Assembly (NCBI GenBank): GCA_038049695.1
Contig: CP142458.1
Location: 42,253,501-42,317,500 of the forward strand
Direction: 5' to 3'
From: Cinnamomum chago
Lineage: Eukaryota; Streptophyta; Magnoliopsida; Laurales; Lauraceae
DNA: 64,000 nucleotides
Made by a program: the position numbers and the translations under genes. The stretch's first letter is position 1. Every line of letters starts with the position of its first letter. The notes under the pieces were generated by a model that searched no databases, was not told the DNA's origin, and saw nothing but the letters and a program-made list of their open reading frames with translations. Below are positions 35,246-46,648 of the stretch, piece after piece.

Positions 35246-35645
35246 AAAATCTAGTTTTCAAAAAGGATATTTCCCTCATGATTTTCAAATTTTGAAATTT
35301 ATGCACAGATTTGGGTGTGAAAAGATGTGTCCTTTTTCTCGAAAAACACGATTTCTGGGTTTCAAATGCAAACGGATAAAACATGAAAGTTATTACGATC
35401 AATAAAACAATTCAAAAGGAGTAAAAATTGAAATATTTTCGAAATCAAGAATAAATACTCCCAAAACAACACGCGTCACCCGACGCCTGGGCCCGCGTCA
35501 AACTAAGTCTAACGCCTCTCCAAATTCCCCAAAGCTATTCAAAAGTCTAATCTAGCTTAAAAATCAACTAATCATCCTCTAATCCCACTTAGATACTAAT
35601 CACGGCCAAATAAACAATTAAACATACTAAACCTGGGTTGGGGTC

Positions 35646-36759
35646 TAATAGTATTGAAGAACCATGAGAAACACCTTATGAACACTGTCTTTACTTTAAG
35701 GTCTGCTCTCATAATTTCCTATCAACAGGCTCTCAATCCTGAGACATTAATGAACTCAAGTCTCTGTCTATTCATTTACTTTGAGTCACCATTGAGTGAG
35801 GCCAACTGTAGGTCAACACCTCGGTGTCTTGGGTACGTGGTAGTCGGACTGTGGGAACATTCATTGGTCAAGATGGAATCTATCCTAATTATCCCCTTGT
35901 GCCAATTAATGAAATTACCATTGGTAAGTGCGCACCCATTCCAATTAAGAGTTAATTGGATAGGTACTAATGATCACTATAATTAATTGGGGCTCAAGGA
36001 TAATAAGATATGGATCTAATTTGGAAGACAGGTCCAATTGATCCATGGATATAGATGGAGGGGCCTACTTGTGGTAATCGGAAAGTTTAGGGTCTTCATT
36101 GTAATATATTCCTAAAACTGGAGTGCAATTGCATTTATTAGTGGAGTTATTTGCAATTAACTGTGGGCCCGGATTGCACATGAGATGTGGGGTCGCGTGT
36201 CTTAGTTCGAGCCAGTTTTCTATAGAATCCCTAGTGGTCCCCATGCTAGCCCAAATTATTAGAAAGATACTAATCCTACTTGAACTTTAAAAGGAATTGG
36301 AAAGTTACTATTTCTATTTGAAGGAGGACTTCTAATAGTGGTAATAGTGTACTTACTAATTGTTGTGGAAGTGAGACTTCTATAGCAAGTTAGAAAGGGA
36401 GAAAGTTACTAATTGACAATGGAAGTTGGACTTCTATTTCAAATAAGAAAAGAGGAGTTTTGAGAGGCTATATAAGGGGATCCAACCCTTCTTGGACGTC
36501 CTCCATTGGAGAAGAAAACCCCAGCCCCTATTTTGTGCAAGTGTTGCACATCTTCCTTTTCTTTTTCTCTTCTAGTTCCTTGGAGTTTCTAGTTGGGTTT
36601 TCTCTTAAAGTTTCCACCAATCTTCTTGAGGAAAGAGATCTAATACGGGTTATAGCATCGAAGATCAAAAGGTCTTGGAGATCCCGATTTGGTTAGTGAA
36701 AGAGTTTAATCATCAAAGAAAGACACAACTTCTCCATTAGAGCACTACTAAGCTCCAAA
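35646..36759 (+). mobile_element. Copia LTR fragment, left part (host of element P)
   Basis: From about 35650 the sequence matches the copia LTR starting some 410 bp into it, and continues to CTCCAAA, where element P is inserted with target duplication CCAAA. The remainder resumes at 59814-60031. The 5' 400 bp are missing at a junction with the outer gypsy LTR, without target duplication. A TATA box is at 36469-36476. Confidence 0.88.
36469..36476 (+). promoter_or_regulatory. TATA box of copia LTR fragment
   Basis: TATATAAG downstream of two to three GAAGT/ACTTC U3 repeat units (about 36300-36450). Confidence 0.65.
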
Positions 36760-37789
36760 TGTTAGTTTTATGGTCTCAATACCAAGTATATGATGTAATA
36801 AATTGATTAATTTCTTTATTTATCAAATACAATCATGCTTTCCTTTCATGAGATGAATGGTGTTTAATTATATACTTGCACATAACCAATACGAATGACA
36901 TAATGGTTCATGAGATGAACTGGAGTCCACAAGTATTATAGATGTAATACATGTGTATGGATGAGATCCACATACAGGAGACATGTAGTGCAAATCTTAT
37001 ACTTAAATATCTTCACAACCAGTAATGAGATTGGGCATCTCATTTGCCAAGGTTGCAGCACTTTAATCACTATGAGATAGTGTGATTTGTCTCGATCATC
37101 AGAATGTAAGATTCTGTATCATGGTGCTGGTACATTGGATGTATTGAAGGACCATGAGAAGCACCTTATATACACTGTCATTACTTTCCGCTCTCATAAT
37201 TCCTTAGCAATAGGCTCACAATCCTGAGACATTAATGAACTCAAGTTTCTATCTATTCATTTCCTTTGAGTCACCAATGAGTGAGGCCAATTGCAGGTCA
37301 ACACCTCGGTGATTTGGATACGTGGTAGTAGAGCTGTGGGAACATTCAATGGTCAAGATGGAATCTATCTTTAATATCCCCTTGTGCCAATTAATGGATT
37401 TATCATTGGTAAGTGCGCACCCATTCCGATTAAGAGTTAATTGGTCCGGTACCAAATGATCACTATAATTAATTGGGGCTCAAGGATAATAAGATATGGA
37501 TCTATTTTGGTGGACAGGTCCAATTGATCCATGAATATAGATGGAGGGGCCTATTTGTGGTAATTGGGAAGTTTAGGGTCTTCATTGTAATTTATTCCTA
37601 AGACTGGAGTTCAATTGCATTTATATAGTGGAGTTATTTGCAATTAACTGTGGGCTTGGATTGCACATGAGATGTGGGGTCGCGTGTCCCAGTTGGAGCC
37701 AGCTTTCTAAGGAATCCCTAGTGGTCCCCACGCTAGCCCAAGATATTAGAAAGATACTAATTATAGTAGAACTCTAAAAGGAAATAGAA

Positions 37790-37980
37790 AGTTACTATTG
37801 CTATTTGAAGTGAGACTTCTAATAGTGGTAATAATAAGTTACTAATTATTAATGGAAGTGAGACTTCTATTTTAGTTAGAAAAAGAGAAAGTTACTAATC
37901 ATATTTGAAGTGAGACTTCTAATTGTGATTTAGTAAGCAACTAATTATTATGGGAGTAAGACTTCTATTTCAATTAGCAA
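37790..37980 (+). promoter_or_regulatory. U3 tandem enhancer-like repeats, copia P 5' LTR
   Basis: Four units at about 50-bp spacing, with GACTTCTA cores at about 37813, 37862, 37913 and 37960. Most carry GAAGTGAGACTTC. They end 20 bp upstream of the TATA box. Confidence 0.68.
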
Positions 37981-37999
37981 GAGGAGGCTGCTTAAGTGC

Positions 38000-38007
38000 T
38001 ATAAAAG
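38000..38007 (+). promoter_or_regulatory. TATA box of copia P 5' LTR
   Basis: TATAAAAG, repeated at 59297-59304 in the 3' LTR. Confidence 0.72.
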
Positions 38008-38518
38008 AGGAGAGGAGTGGCTTGGACGTTCCCTATGCACAATTCCACTATTGGAATTCACGCCCAAGCCTAGTATCGTGCAAGTGTTGCACACTCCTCT
38101 TCCTCTCCCTCTTCTAGTTCTCATCTAGTTTCCTTTAGGGTTTTCTCTTGGAGATTCCACCATCTTCTTGAGAAAAGAGAATCTGATACGGGTCATAGCG
38201 TGAAAGATCAAAAGGTGTTGGAGATTTTAATTTGATTAGTGAAGGTGTTCATCATCAAAGAAAGAATTCAAATTCTCCATTAGAGCACTACTAAGCTCCA
38301 AAGGTATAATCTACTTCCTTGTATGCAGTAGATTTCGTGGTTGCATGTTTAGGTGTTGTTTTCTATCTTCTAGATAGGTTATACTGCTGTACATGATTTA
38401 TGAGTTTGAGGAATTGCATCCTGGATTGGGTTCGTTGCCTTCTAGATAGTTGATCCCTGCATCAAGTGGGTCAAAAGTTTTTTAAACCTATATGAAAGGC
38501 CCACCTACTTCCAACAAT

Positions 38519-38531
38519 TGGTATCAGAGCC
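38519..38531 (+). other. Primer-binding site of copia P
   Basis: TGGTATCAGAGCC starts 2 bases after the LTR end, complementary to initiator tRNA-Met. Confidence 0.92.
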
Positions 38532-40292
38532 ATACCTCATCTCTAATCATGTTAGATCAGTAAGCTTGTTCTAATCTTTGGAATGAGATGCGAAGAAGAT
38601 AGAGCAAGGGCTATGTAAGGATCAGTTTTGATGAATTTACTTGGTTTGATAGTAGATTCATGTTTGGATAGTCACAAAAGGGTTTAATAATGATGGAAGG
38701 ATGGTAGGAAGCCATTGGAACACTTTAGAAGTGATTTGGTGAAGATTAGGCACGAATTGCAGAAACCCAAGTTGCAGGTTTCCGTCAGTTCGGTCGACCG
38801 AGACTCACACTCAGTCGACTGAGCACTTGCAGGTCGGTTGACCTAGCCCTCTGGCCGGTCGACCGAGGACACTGCACAGGAAGTTGCAGAAATTGGATTT
38901 TTCAGTTTCGGGTCTTCTCTTACATCCTATTTTTCCAGCATTATTTGGTAGCCTATTTTTGTGATATGTATGGTTGTATGAGTTACTAACTTGCAGATGA
39001 TTATGTCCCCTCCATATGGCCCACAAGTCTTTTGCTTTCTATTTATGGTTATCGGTTTATTTAAGGCTAAGTGTAAAGGGCATCACGGTTTCCTTGGTTT
39101 TCCGTGAAAGGGCAAGGCATGATGAATTTCCCTATAGCCCTTTTTATTTCCATGTTTAGATAACCATGTAAGTTTCATAATCGAGGCATAGGAATTTATG
39201 TAAGTTTTCTAAATTTGTAAATTCTGGCGATGTCCAAGACGAAGAAGGAAAGCAATGTTGGACTCCTAATCAAAGAGCTCAAAGATTACCAAAAGAGTTT
39301 TGGAGTTGCCAAAAGATTTTGAGGAATTCCAAAGTTTTGGAAAGTCTAGAAGTCCAAGAAGTCTATTCCGTTAGGGCCATGTGGAGGAGAGGACGAGTTT
39401 CTAATTTTAGCACTTTCTATTTATGGATGCATGCTTAATTTAGAATATTTCCAAATCTGATCTAAACATAGCAAGTTACTAAAATTGGTCAAATCAAATT
39501 AATTTTTGGAAAGAGTTTTAATTAGTGTTGATGACCCATGAGATGGACACTTTGGTAACACTAATTTAAGCAACTGGACTTTCCTTAAAATAACTTGACT
39601 TGGAACCAATCTTTGATCATATCATAAGATGATTTGATGTTCATATAAATATATATATATGTGGGCCCTAATACCTTACAAGGAAATCCTCAATTATAAA
39701 ATATTAAGTGGGAGCGGGGCATTTAAATTGAGAAATCCCCATGGTTTTCCACCATAGGTCCATTGTAAGGAAAGTATTAGCCTCGCGCCATCTTGAGAAT
39801 GACCGTTCCCCACGGAGGGCTTTTATTTCTCCGGTTACTAGAAATGGATCTCCTTAGAATAGTGTTGGTGAGACGGCGCGGGGGCCCACTCTCCAAGGAG
39901 GAGCTACCTGCAAGGGTTGTCATGCAATGCTAGTTGGTGGGTCACACTTAACTAAAATAACGATGTAGTATCCCCAAGGATTTGCCTCATGTATTTTAGA
40001 AACCGAAGCTAATCGGGAGTCATTCACTATTTGGTATGAGATACCTAGATAATAATGAATGATGGGGATCATTGATTGTTAGTCTTAATCTCAAATTTTG
40101 ACCAACCTTGATCCGCACCAATCTAGGTGGTATTTGCACTCCCCAAGGAGGCATACCCCGGGGATTGGAATTCCGATGTATTCTGAATTTAATGGTTATG
40201 AAGATTCCATATAAATTTGGTAGAATACTAAACCCTATTGTCATTTAAATTCATTAATTGAATGTTTGGTTATGTGCTACAATATTTCCAGC
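38532..40292 (+). other. Long untranslated leader of copia P
   Basis: About 1.76 kb between primer site and gag with no recognisable coding sequence. Contains the GTCGAC palindrome cassette (38791-38867) about 275 bp after the LTR and an (AT)n run near 39645-39660. The same leader, with a different cassette, lies at 61932-63593 in copia M. Confidence 0.8.
38791..38867. repeat. Palindrome cassette, CGGTCGACCGA type, in copia leader
   Basis: CGGTCGACCG (38791-38800), CAGTCGACTG (38812-38821), GGTCGGTTGACC and GGTCGACCGAGG. The second is a compensated variant: both flanks changed and self-complementarity was kept. The homologous place in copia M (63319-63403) has CTCGAG-type repeats. Confidence 0.85.
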
Positions 40293-41165
40293 ATGAATTC
40301 AAATACTTTCAATCCACTTACGACCATCCTCAACTAGAATAAGTTGGTGGGATCCAACTATGTAGACTGGAAACGAAACCTGGATATAGTCCTGACAGCT
40401 TCAGGATATAAATATGTCCTTACCAAACTTAAGTTGGTGGGATCTTATAAGACTGCATACGATATTATATCAAACTTAAAGGAGATGTTTGCGGAACAGG
40501 GCAGGCCTGCTAGACAGGCTGCTTTGAGGGTAGTTATAAGCACCAAGATGGCTGAAGGCACACCAGTACAGGACCACATGTTGAAAATGATGGACTCATT
40601 GAATGAGTTAGATGTACTGATGGCTGCGATTGATGCAGAATCGCAGATTGACATAATCCTTGAGTCACTACCAGAGTCATTCAACAATTTCAAGGTCAAT
40701 TATAATATGAATAAGATGAATTTGACTCTAGTTGAGCTTTCTAGCCAGCTGGTGGTGACTGAAGGGATTATGAAGAAGAAGCCAATAACCCTGATGACAG
40801 AAAAGTCATTTGACAAGTCCAAACCGAAAGGCAAAGGGCGCAAAGGCAAGAAGAAATCAGTTCCGAAGGGTCCGAAGGTGGAGAATGGTCCTAATGGTGG
40901 TGTTGGCAAGGCTAAGGGGTCGGGGACAAAAGGAAAGTGTTTCCATTGTAGTATGATAGGACATTGGAAAAGGAATTGTCCAGATTATCTGTCTAAGAAG
41001 AAGACCTCAGGTATGATTGAGTCACTTATTTCTGAAGTTATTTTGCAACTGGTACGTCAGAATCTTGGTGTGTGGACTCCGGGGAAATTAATCACATATG
41101 TAATTCGTTGCAGGGGTTCCGAGAAACCAGGAGACTCAGTGACGGCGAAATCATTGTCAACCTAG
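40293..41165 (+). pseudogene. Copia gag with CCHC zinc knuckle
   Basis: The start MNSNTFNPLT at 40293 is followed by a stop at 40335-40337 where copy M has Gln. The frame then runs open to 41165. Gag_UBN2-type motifs are GSNYVDWKRNLDIVL near the start and AALRVVISTKMAEGTPVQDH in the middle. A Lys/Gly-rich stretch precedes the knuckle CFHCSMIGHWKRNC (CX2CX4HX4C intact, about 40940-40981). A stretch between VLTK and SYKTAYD is missing relative to M, and a 14-bp direct repeat (AAGTTGGTGGGATC at 40341 and 40433) marks the deletion. After the knuckle a frameshift destroys the protease region. Confidence 0.9.
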
Positions 41166-42377
41166 GATGCTAAGGCAGATGCGGTCTCAGTAGGAGTTAT
41201 TACTTTATGTTTTCAAGATAATAAGTTGGTTTTGTCAGACACTCTATATGTACCGTCTTTAAGACGAAATTTAATTTCAGTTTCTAGTTTGGTGAATAAA
41301 AGTTATTCCATTACTTTTGGTACTGAAGTTGTCATAAAGAGGAACTGTGCTTTTATATGTTCTGGGAAGGCAACCAATGGACTTTATTTGTTAACTCCCA
41401 CAATGTATGAGATACATGATACCGAAATAATTAATAGGCCTTCATTAAAGAGAAAATCACGTTCATCTAATCCAACAAAACTTTGGCACTTGAGGCTAGG
41501 TCATATAAACCTAAATAGGATTGACAGGCTAGTGGAAGATGGTATCTTGCCTTCATTGGTTGTAGAACCAATGCCTGTCTGTGAGTCCTGTCTGGAAGGC
41601 AAAATGACCAAAAGACCCTTTTCATCCAAGGGCAATAGGGCCAAAGAATTATTGGAATTATTGCATACTGATGTGTGTGGACCCATTAATGTCAGAGCCA
41701 GAGGATGATATGAGTACTTCATCACTTTCACAGATGACTACTCAAGATATGGATACAAATAACTTATGCACCGCAAGTCCGAGGCTTTTGAAAAGTTCAA
41801 AGAGTTTCAAGCGGAAGCGGAAAAATAATTGGGTAAACGTGTCAAGACTCTTCAATCAGATCGAGGAGGGGAATATCTCTCTGGTGATTTTATGGGATAC
41901 TTATCAGAAAATGAGATTCTATTCCAGTTGTCTGCTCCTGGTATGCCTCAATAGAATGGAGCAGCGGAAAGAAGGAACCGCACTCTTTTAGATATGATTA
42001 GGTCTATGCTGAGTTTCTCAGGATTACCTATATCCTTTTGGGGATACACCTTGGATACTGCGATGTAAATGCTAAACCTCGTATCATCTAAGTCTGTACC
42101 TAAGACTCCCCAGGAGTTGTGGTCTGGGCGAAAGCCTAGTCTACAACATTTACACATTTGGGGTTGTCCGGCACACGTGCTAAAGGTTAAGACAGATAAG
42201 TTGGAACCGAAGTCGGAAGTATGCACGTTTGTAGGATATCCTAAAGGAACTAAAAGTTGGTTATTCTATAATCCCAGAGAGCAGAAAGTGCTGGTGAGCA
42301 CTAATGCGGTTTTTCTGGAGGAAGATTATATGATGGACCAGAAATCTTTAGAAAAGGTGATTTTGGAAGAGATTTAA
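41010..42377 (+). pseudogene. Copia protease remnant and integrase
   Basis: The protease motif DSGATNH, intact in copy M, is lost to a frameshift near 41040-41100. From 41226 LSDTLYVPSLRRNLISVSSL marks the protease-integrase linker, KLWHLRLGHINLNR the pre-integrase HHCC domain with CESCLEGK, and HTDVCGP the first core Asp. The frame then stops at 41706-41708. The core continues through SDRGGEYLS and NGAAERRN (second Asp and Glu) with further stops near 41765, 41828, 41952 and 42066. The C-terminal piece 42069-42377 (TPQELWSGRKPS, IWGCPAHVL, FVGYPKGTKSW) is open. Catalytic residues survive but the reading frame does not. Confidence 0.9.
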
Positions 42378-42378
42378 G

Positions 42379-43283
42379 AGCTATCAATTCCAAATCCAAG
42401 TATGACCGAACTTGAGGAAGAACCGCCCTTACCAGACCCAGTAGTCACACCACTGCCTCGTCGTAGTGGGAGAATAGTCAGGCCCCCTGATAGGTTCTCG
42501 TTCTTGGGAGTCTTACGAGGCAATCCCGGAAGAACTAGAACAGGATCCCTGTAACTATGATGAAGCAATTAATGACATATATTCGGGACATTGGCAAGAT
42601 GCTATGAAAGCTGAGATGGAGTCTATGTACTCTAATCAGGTCTGGACACTTGTGGGCTTGCTTGCCAATATCAAACATATTAGGTGCAAGTGGGTCTACA
42701 AGAGAAAGAGAGGACTATATGGAAGAGTTGAGACCTTTAAGGTCAAGCTTTTTGCGAAAGGGTATACTCAGAAAAAGGGTATCGACTATGAGGAAACCGT
42801 CTCGCCGGTAGCCATGCTCAAGTCCATCCGGATACTCTTATCCATAGCGGCTCATCTTGATTACGAGATTTGGCAAATGGATGTCAAGACGGCCTTTCTC
42901 AACGGCCATCTTGAGGAAGACACCTATATGATGCAGCCAGACAGTTTTATAGCTAGTAACAGAAAGAAAAGAGTTTGCAAGTTGCAGAAGTCTATTTATG
43001 GACTGAAGCAAGCATCCCGAAGCTAGAACATCCGTTTTGACCGGGCAATCAAATTATTTGGTTTTAGTCAAAATCCGGATGAGTCATGTGTGTACATGAA
43101 AAATGAAGGTGACAGGGTAGTTTTTCTTGTTTTATATGTCGACAACATCCTTCTCCTTGGGAAAGATATAGGAATGTTGTCAACAGTAAAAGTTTGGTTA
43201 GCAAAGACTTTTGATATAAAGGACTTGGGAGAAGCTAGTTACATCCTAGGGATCAAACTCTATCGAGCCAGAAAAATAGGATG
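42379..43283 (+). pseudogene. Copia reverse transcriptase
   Basis: Two open pieces, 42604-43026 and 43090-43284. Motifs are KCKWVYKRKRG-like start, VKLFAKGYTQKKGIDYEETV, QMDVKTAFLNGHLEED, KLQKSIYGLKQASRS, then a stop at 43024-43026 in place of Trp, and FLVLYVDNILLLG for the active-site box. The catalytic YVDD reads YVDN, so the second Asp of the pair is Asn, a lesion independent of the stop. Upstream, 42378-42600 is the linker with stops. The enzyme would be inactive. Confidence 0.92.
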
Positions 43284-44072
43284 ATTGACTTATCTCAAGC
43301 TGCTTACATAGATAAGGTACTGGTACGGTTTGCTATACAGGACTCCAAGAAGGGTATCATACCTTTTAGGCATGGAGTGCACCTTTCCAAGGATCAGGGT
43401 CCCAAGACCCCGGAGGAAAAGGAGCAGATGAGAGCAATTCCATACGCTTCGGCTGTTGGTAGCCTCATGTATGCTATGCTATGTACTAGACCGGATATCT
43501 GTCATGCAGTGGGCTTAGTCAGCAGATATCAGTCTAACCCAGGTTCTGACCATTGGACTGCTGTAAAATGTATCCTCAAGTACTTGAGAAGGACTAGAGA
43601 TTACATGTTGATTTACGGCAGTGATGAGTTGATTCCAGTCGGATACACAGATTCTGACTTCATGTCAGATAAGGATTCCAGGAAATCCACCTCTGGTTAT
43701 GTCTTTATGCTTGGCGGAGGAGCTATCAGCTGGAGGAGTATTAAAAAGGAATGTACCGTTGATTCCACTTCTGAGGCTGAATATGTAGCGGCTTGTGAAG
43801 CAGCTAAGGAAGCAGTATGGCTCAAAAGATTCCTTTTGGAACTTGGAGTGGTACCTTTGGTGCGACAACCGCTCACAATTTACTGTGACAGCAGAGGGGC
43901 AGTCGGTCAGTCCGAGGAACCCAGGAGCCATAAAAGCCAAAAGCACGTACAGAGGAAGTATCACTTGGTCAGAGAGATTGTGCAGAGAGGTGACATTGCT
44001 ATCACCAAGATAGCTTCTGCGAACAATCTGGCAGATCCTTTTACTAAGCCTTTGACCACCAAAGTCTTTTAG
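43281..44072 (+). pseudogene. Copia RNase H and pol C-terminus
   Basis: 263 residues open, continuing RT after a stop at 43281-43283. Motifs in order: YASAVGSLMYAMLCTRPDI, VGYTDSDFMSDKDSRKSTSG (Asp), AISWRSIKKECTVDSTSEAEY (Glu), LTIYCDSRGAV (Asp), RSHKSQKHVQRKYHLVREIV, LADPFTKPLTTKVF. Acidic residues look complete. It ends about 60 bp before the 3' LTR. Detached from RT by the stop. Confidence 0.93.
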
Positions 44073-44313
44073 CAGCATGTAGACGGGATGGGCATGAGAT
44101 TCAATCCTGATTGGCATTGAGCCCAAGTGGGATATTGTTAATTTTATGGTCTCAATACCAAGTATATGATGTAATAAATTGATTAATTTCTTTATTTATC
44201 AAATACAATCATGCTTTCCTTTCATGAGATGAATGGTGTTTAATTATATACTTGCACATAACCAATACAAATGACATAATGGTTCATGAGATAAACCGGA
44301 GTCCACAAGTATA
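44052..44313 (+). repeat. 262-bp direct duplication, left copy
   Basis: The end of copia pol, the polypurine tract and the first 178 bp of the 3' LTR (44136-44313). It recurs at 48123-48384 with two visible differences (CCTGA/CTTGA and ATATTG/ATGTTG). The mosaic gypsy LTR lies exactly between the copies. Confidence 0.92.
44124..44135 (+). other. Weak polypurine tract of copia P
   Basis: CAAGTGGGATAT directly before the LTR start TGTTAATTTTATGG. Duplicated at about 48196-48207. Confidence 0.6.
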
Positions 44314-44984
44314 CGTCACGCCCCCGAACCGAAACATCGGGGGCGGGAATTGGGATTAAGCATAAATGTATTTTACTTCTCCCAGGACCCGCGTGTGTGA
44401 AGACAACACCTTCTGAATATTTTTGCGGAAGCATTTGTGGCGTTGCGACCCGAAGTCCGTGGCCATCGGATTCCGCGTCGCACTCAACCTTTAGCACATA
44501 GCTATTATATCAAGAATCATATCAGACTGGAGTAACCATCACAATAAATTACAGAGCTGACAGTAACAGGATATTACATTCCCAAATATGTTCAAGTTAC
44601 AATTATCAATGTACATTAATTAAGAACCCCAAGAAAAAGGCTAATAAAAGCCATACAACAATAAGCTATAAACTACTACCCAAATGTGACGTAGCTCCGA
44701 TGTCAAGCTCAATGTCTACATGACATAGCCGACAAAACCACCTGCAAAACATGGCTCCACAGCCAATAAAAACACTCAACTCAGGGCGAAGAAATCTGAA
44801 CCTGAGTACCAAAAGTAGTGGGTCAGACACGACGGTCTGGCAGGTGGATGAAAAGATAACAAATATACTGAAGAATAAAACATAAGATAAATCATGATAC
44901 TCGATCAAATGCTGCATATAGTTAAACGGGTGCAAAAGTCGGGAATCTCGGGGAAAATCTGTATTCATTTCAAGCATGGGTAAA

Positions 44985-45300
44985 ACATGAATATCTAATA
45001 AAACATGTGTTCGTTTACATCATCTATAAACATAGATATTTGACGATCGGGTGTTCGTTTAAAACATGTATCAACGCATGGATATTTAACAAATCGGGTA
45101 TCATTTAAAAACAGGTATAAACATAGATATCTGACAAACCAAATGTCCTTTAAAGCAAGCTCGGATATTTAACAATTCGGGTATTCCTTTAAAACATGTG
45201 TAATCATATAAATCTAGCAAAATCATTGATCGTTTGAAACATATGTAAAAGCATGGGTATTCACCCAACCGGCATTCATTTAAAACATGTGCGTGTACAA
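44985..45300 (-). repeat. Degenerate tandem array in mosaic LTR
   Basis: Three to four inverted, diverged units of the ~95-bp repeat at 31030-31590 (AACATGT...CATGGATATTTAACAA...CGGGTAT). Fewer copies than in B1. Confidence 0.65.
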
Positions 45301-45507
45301 AGGACAGAAAACAATATAATAATAACTGAATTTACATTGAAGAATATTAGCACTTGTTTAAATAACAACTTTCATAAAGGAAACGAATCATTTATCGGAA
45401 AGCAAGTAAACAATATAAAACATGTCGGGTAACCAAGGAATCGGGAACTGGCAAGATGGCAACCACACGAAGCTAAGTCCTCTATCACTAAAGCGATAGA
45501 GCAATAA

Positions 45508-45633
45508 CTAGGCCCTGATCTCAGTCACTCGAGGTGAGGAGAAACAGGGGATCTCTTATAAATACATATACTAGGCACTGATCTCAGTCACTCGAGGTGA
45601 GGAGAAACAGTGGATCTCATGAATGCATATACA
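45508..45633 (-). repeat. 63-bp tandem duplication
   Basis: CTAGGCCCTGATCTCAGTCA at 45508 and CTAGGCACTGATCTCAGTCA at 45571 begin two direct copies with a few differences. Confidence 0.85.
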
Positions 45634-46648
45634 TATACTATACATGACCACGGTAGCGAGCCGGGCATCGGGGACCACAGTAGCAATCTGCGGTATCGGG
45701 ACAAGACCACGGTAATAACCGGGTAGCGGGATCCAAGCTGCAGCTGGCGGGACAAGAGGGGGATCTCCAAGTCGGTGGATCAGACCAACAAGGTTATCCA
45801 AGCTTAGTGGTGCCGACTCATAGGTCAAATACAATCGAGACATATGCAATTAAATCAAGTACAATAGATATACGGGCAAGACGGGGGTGCTCAAGGGCAC
45901 ACTAACATATCATGTGGTGCAATGCACTTCGGGACAAGTAACTGTTACTAGAGTAACTTCAATGCTTTCGGGAAACAAGTCATGTAATGCAAATATCGGG
46001 AAATGAGGAAATATAATGCACTATACCATTTCGGGAAGAATATTGATTACAAGATCTATTTAAGTGAATAGGGGTCCCGTATGTCGATTATAATAATTAC
46101 TTGGTACTCCTTGAGTTTGAAGACATTCCGGGCTCCTTATGCACTTTTACTATTTTAAAATCTTAACATGAGCTTATGGGTAGTACTAGATGTTACAATA
46201 GCAAGAATCAAGATTATAAACAGTCCGTCCTAGGCATGACATTAATCCGGAAACATCGAGCAACCTGTTCAGTCACCGAAAGGAATGGAATTCGCGATAA
46301 CCAAGGGAAAGACTTGTGCTTAGATATAAAGAAGATATCGCGTCGTTCCATCCCGTTCAAGATTGAAATGAATTGGACTTCGATGCCACCGAACCAACCG
46401 TGAGGCGTGTCGGCTCAAGACATTCTCACACATGGTCCAAACAGTCCAAAAGGGTAGTCAGGGTCCCACCTAAAACCAAGAATTAGTGTCTAAATCAACA
46501 CCATTCTTTTCTTTTAGTCCCCTAGTCTTAGAGACCTTAGATTAGGGTACAATTGGTCTTAACACTAAGGTATATACCCCTAGGACTCATAGAAAGCCCA
46601 AAGGTTCCAAGAAAAAAAAAAAACACAATATCAAATTTCACTTTCGGT

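Larger units (their letters stand above)
1..35645 (-). mobile_element. Outer Ty3/gypsy chromovirus-type retrotransposon, heavily nested and decayed
   Basis: The sense strand is minus. The right LTR (9939-35645) is the 5' LTR and the left LTR (1-3673, entering from outside the window) is the 3' LTR. The internal region 3674-9938 reads gag, protease, RT, RNase H, integrase and a C-terminal domain in the usual gypsy order. Positions 1-160 plus 3162-3673 align with about 34980-35645, which identifies the two LTRs. Insertions removed, the right LTR is about 3.3 kb and the internal region about 4.5 kb. Stops interrupt every domain and two catalytic aspartate contexts are altered, so it cannot be autonomous. 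The right LTR lacks its last few bases at 35645, so no target duplication can be seen. Tekay/Del-like clade membership is inferred from RT and C-terminal motifs only. Confidence 0.9.
9939..35645 (-). repeat. Right (5') LTR of outer gypsy element, interrupted
   Basis: It begins TGTCAAGCCCCTAGACC at 9939, adjacent to the primer-binding site, and runs 9939-10138 plus 32516-35645, about 3.3 kb of its own sequence. The family A solo LTR 10139-32510 lies inside with target duplication CTTAG. It contains two minisatellite-like stretches (33066-33286, 33864-34091), a CTCGAG palindrome cassette (34104-34236) and the U3 inverted repeat (35217-35245). The last few bases expected by comparison with 3673 are missing at the junction with a copia LTR fragment. 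Confidence 0.88.
36760..38516 (+). repeat. 5' LTR of copia P
   Basis: 1,757 bp, TGTTAGTTTTATGG to TACTTCCAACA. Contains U3 tandem units (37790-37980) and TATAAAAG (38000-38007). Matches 6987-8755 and the split 3' LTR. Confidence 0.94.
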
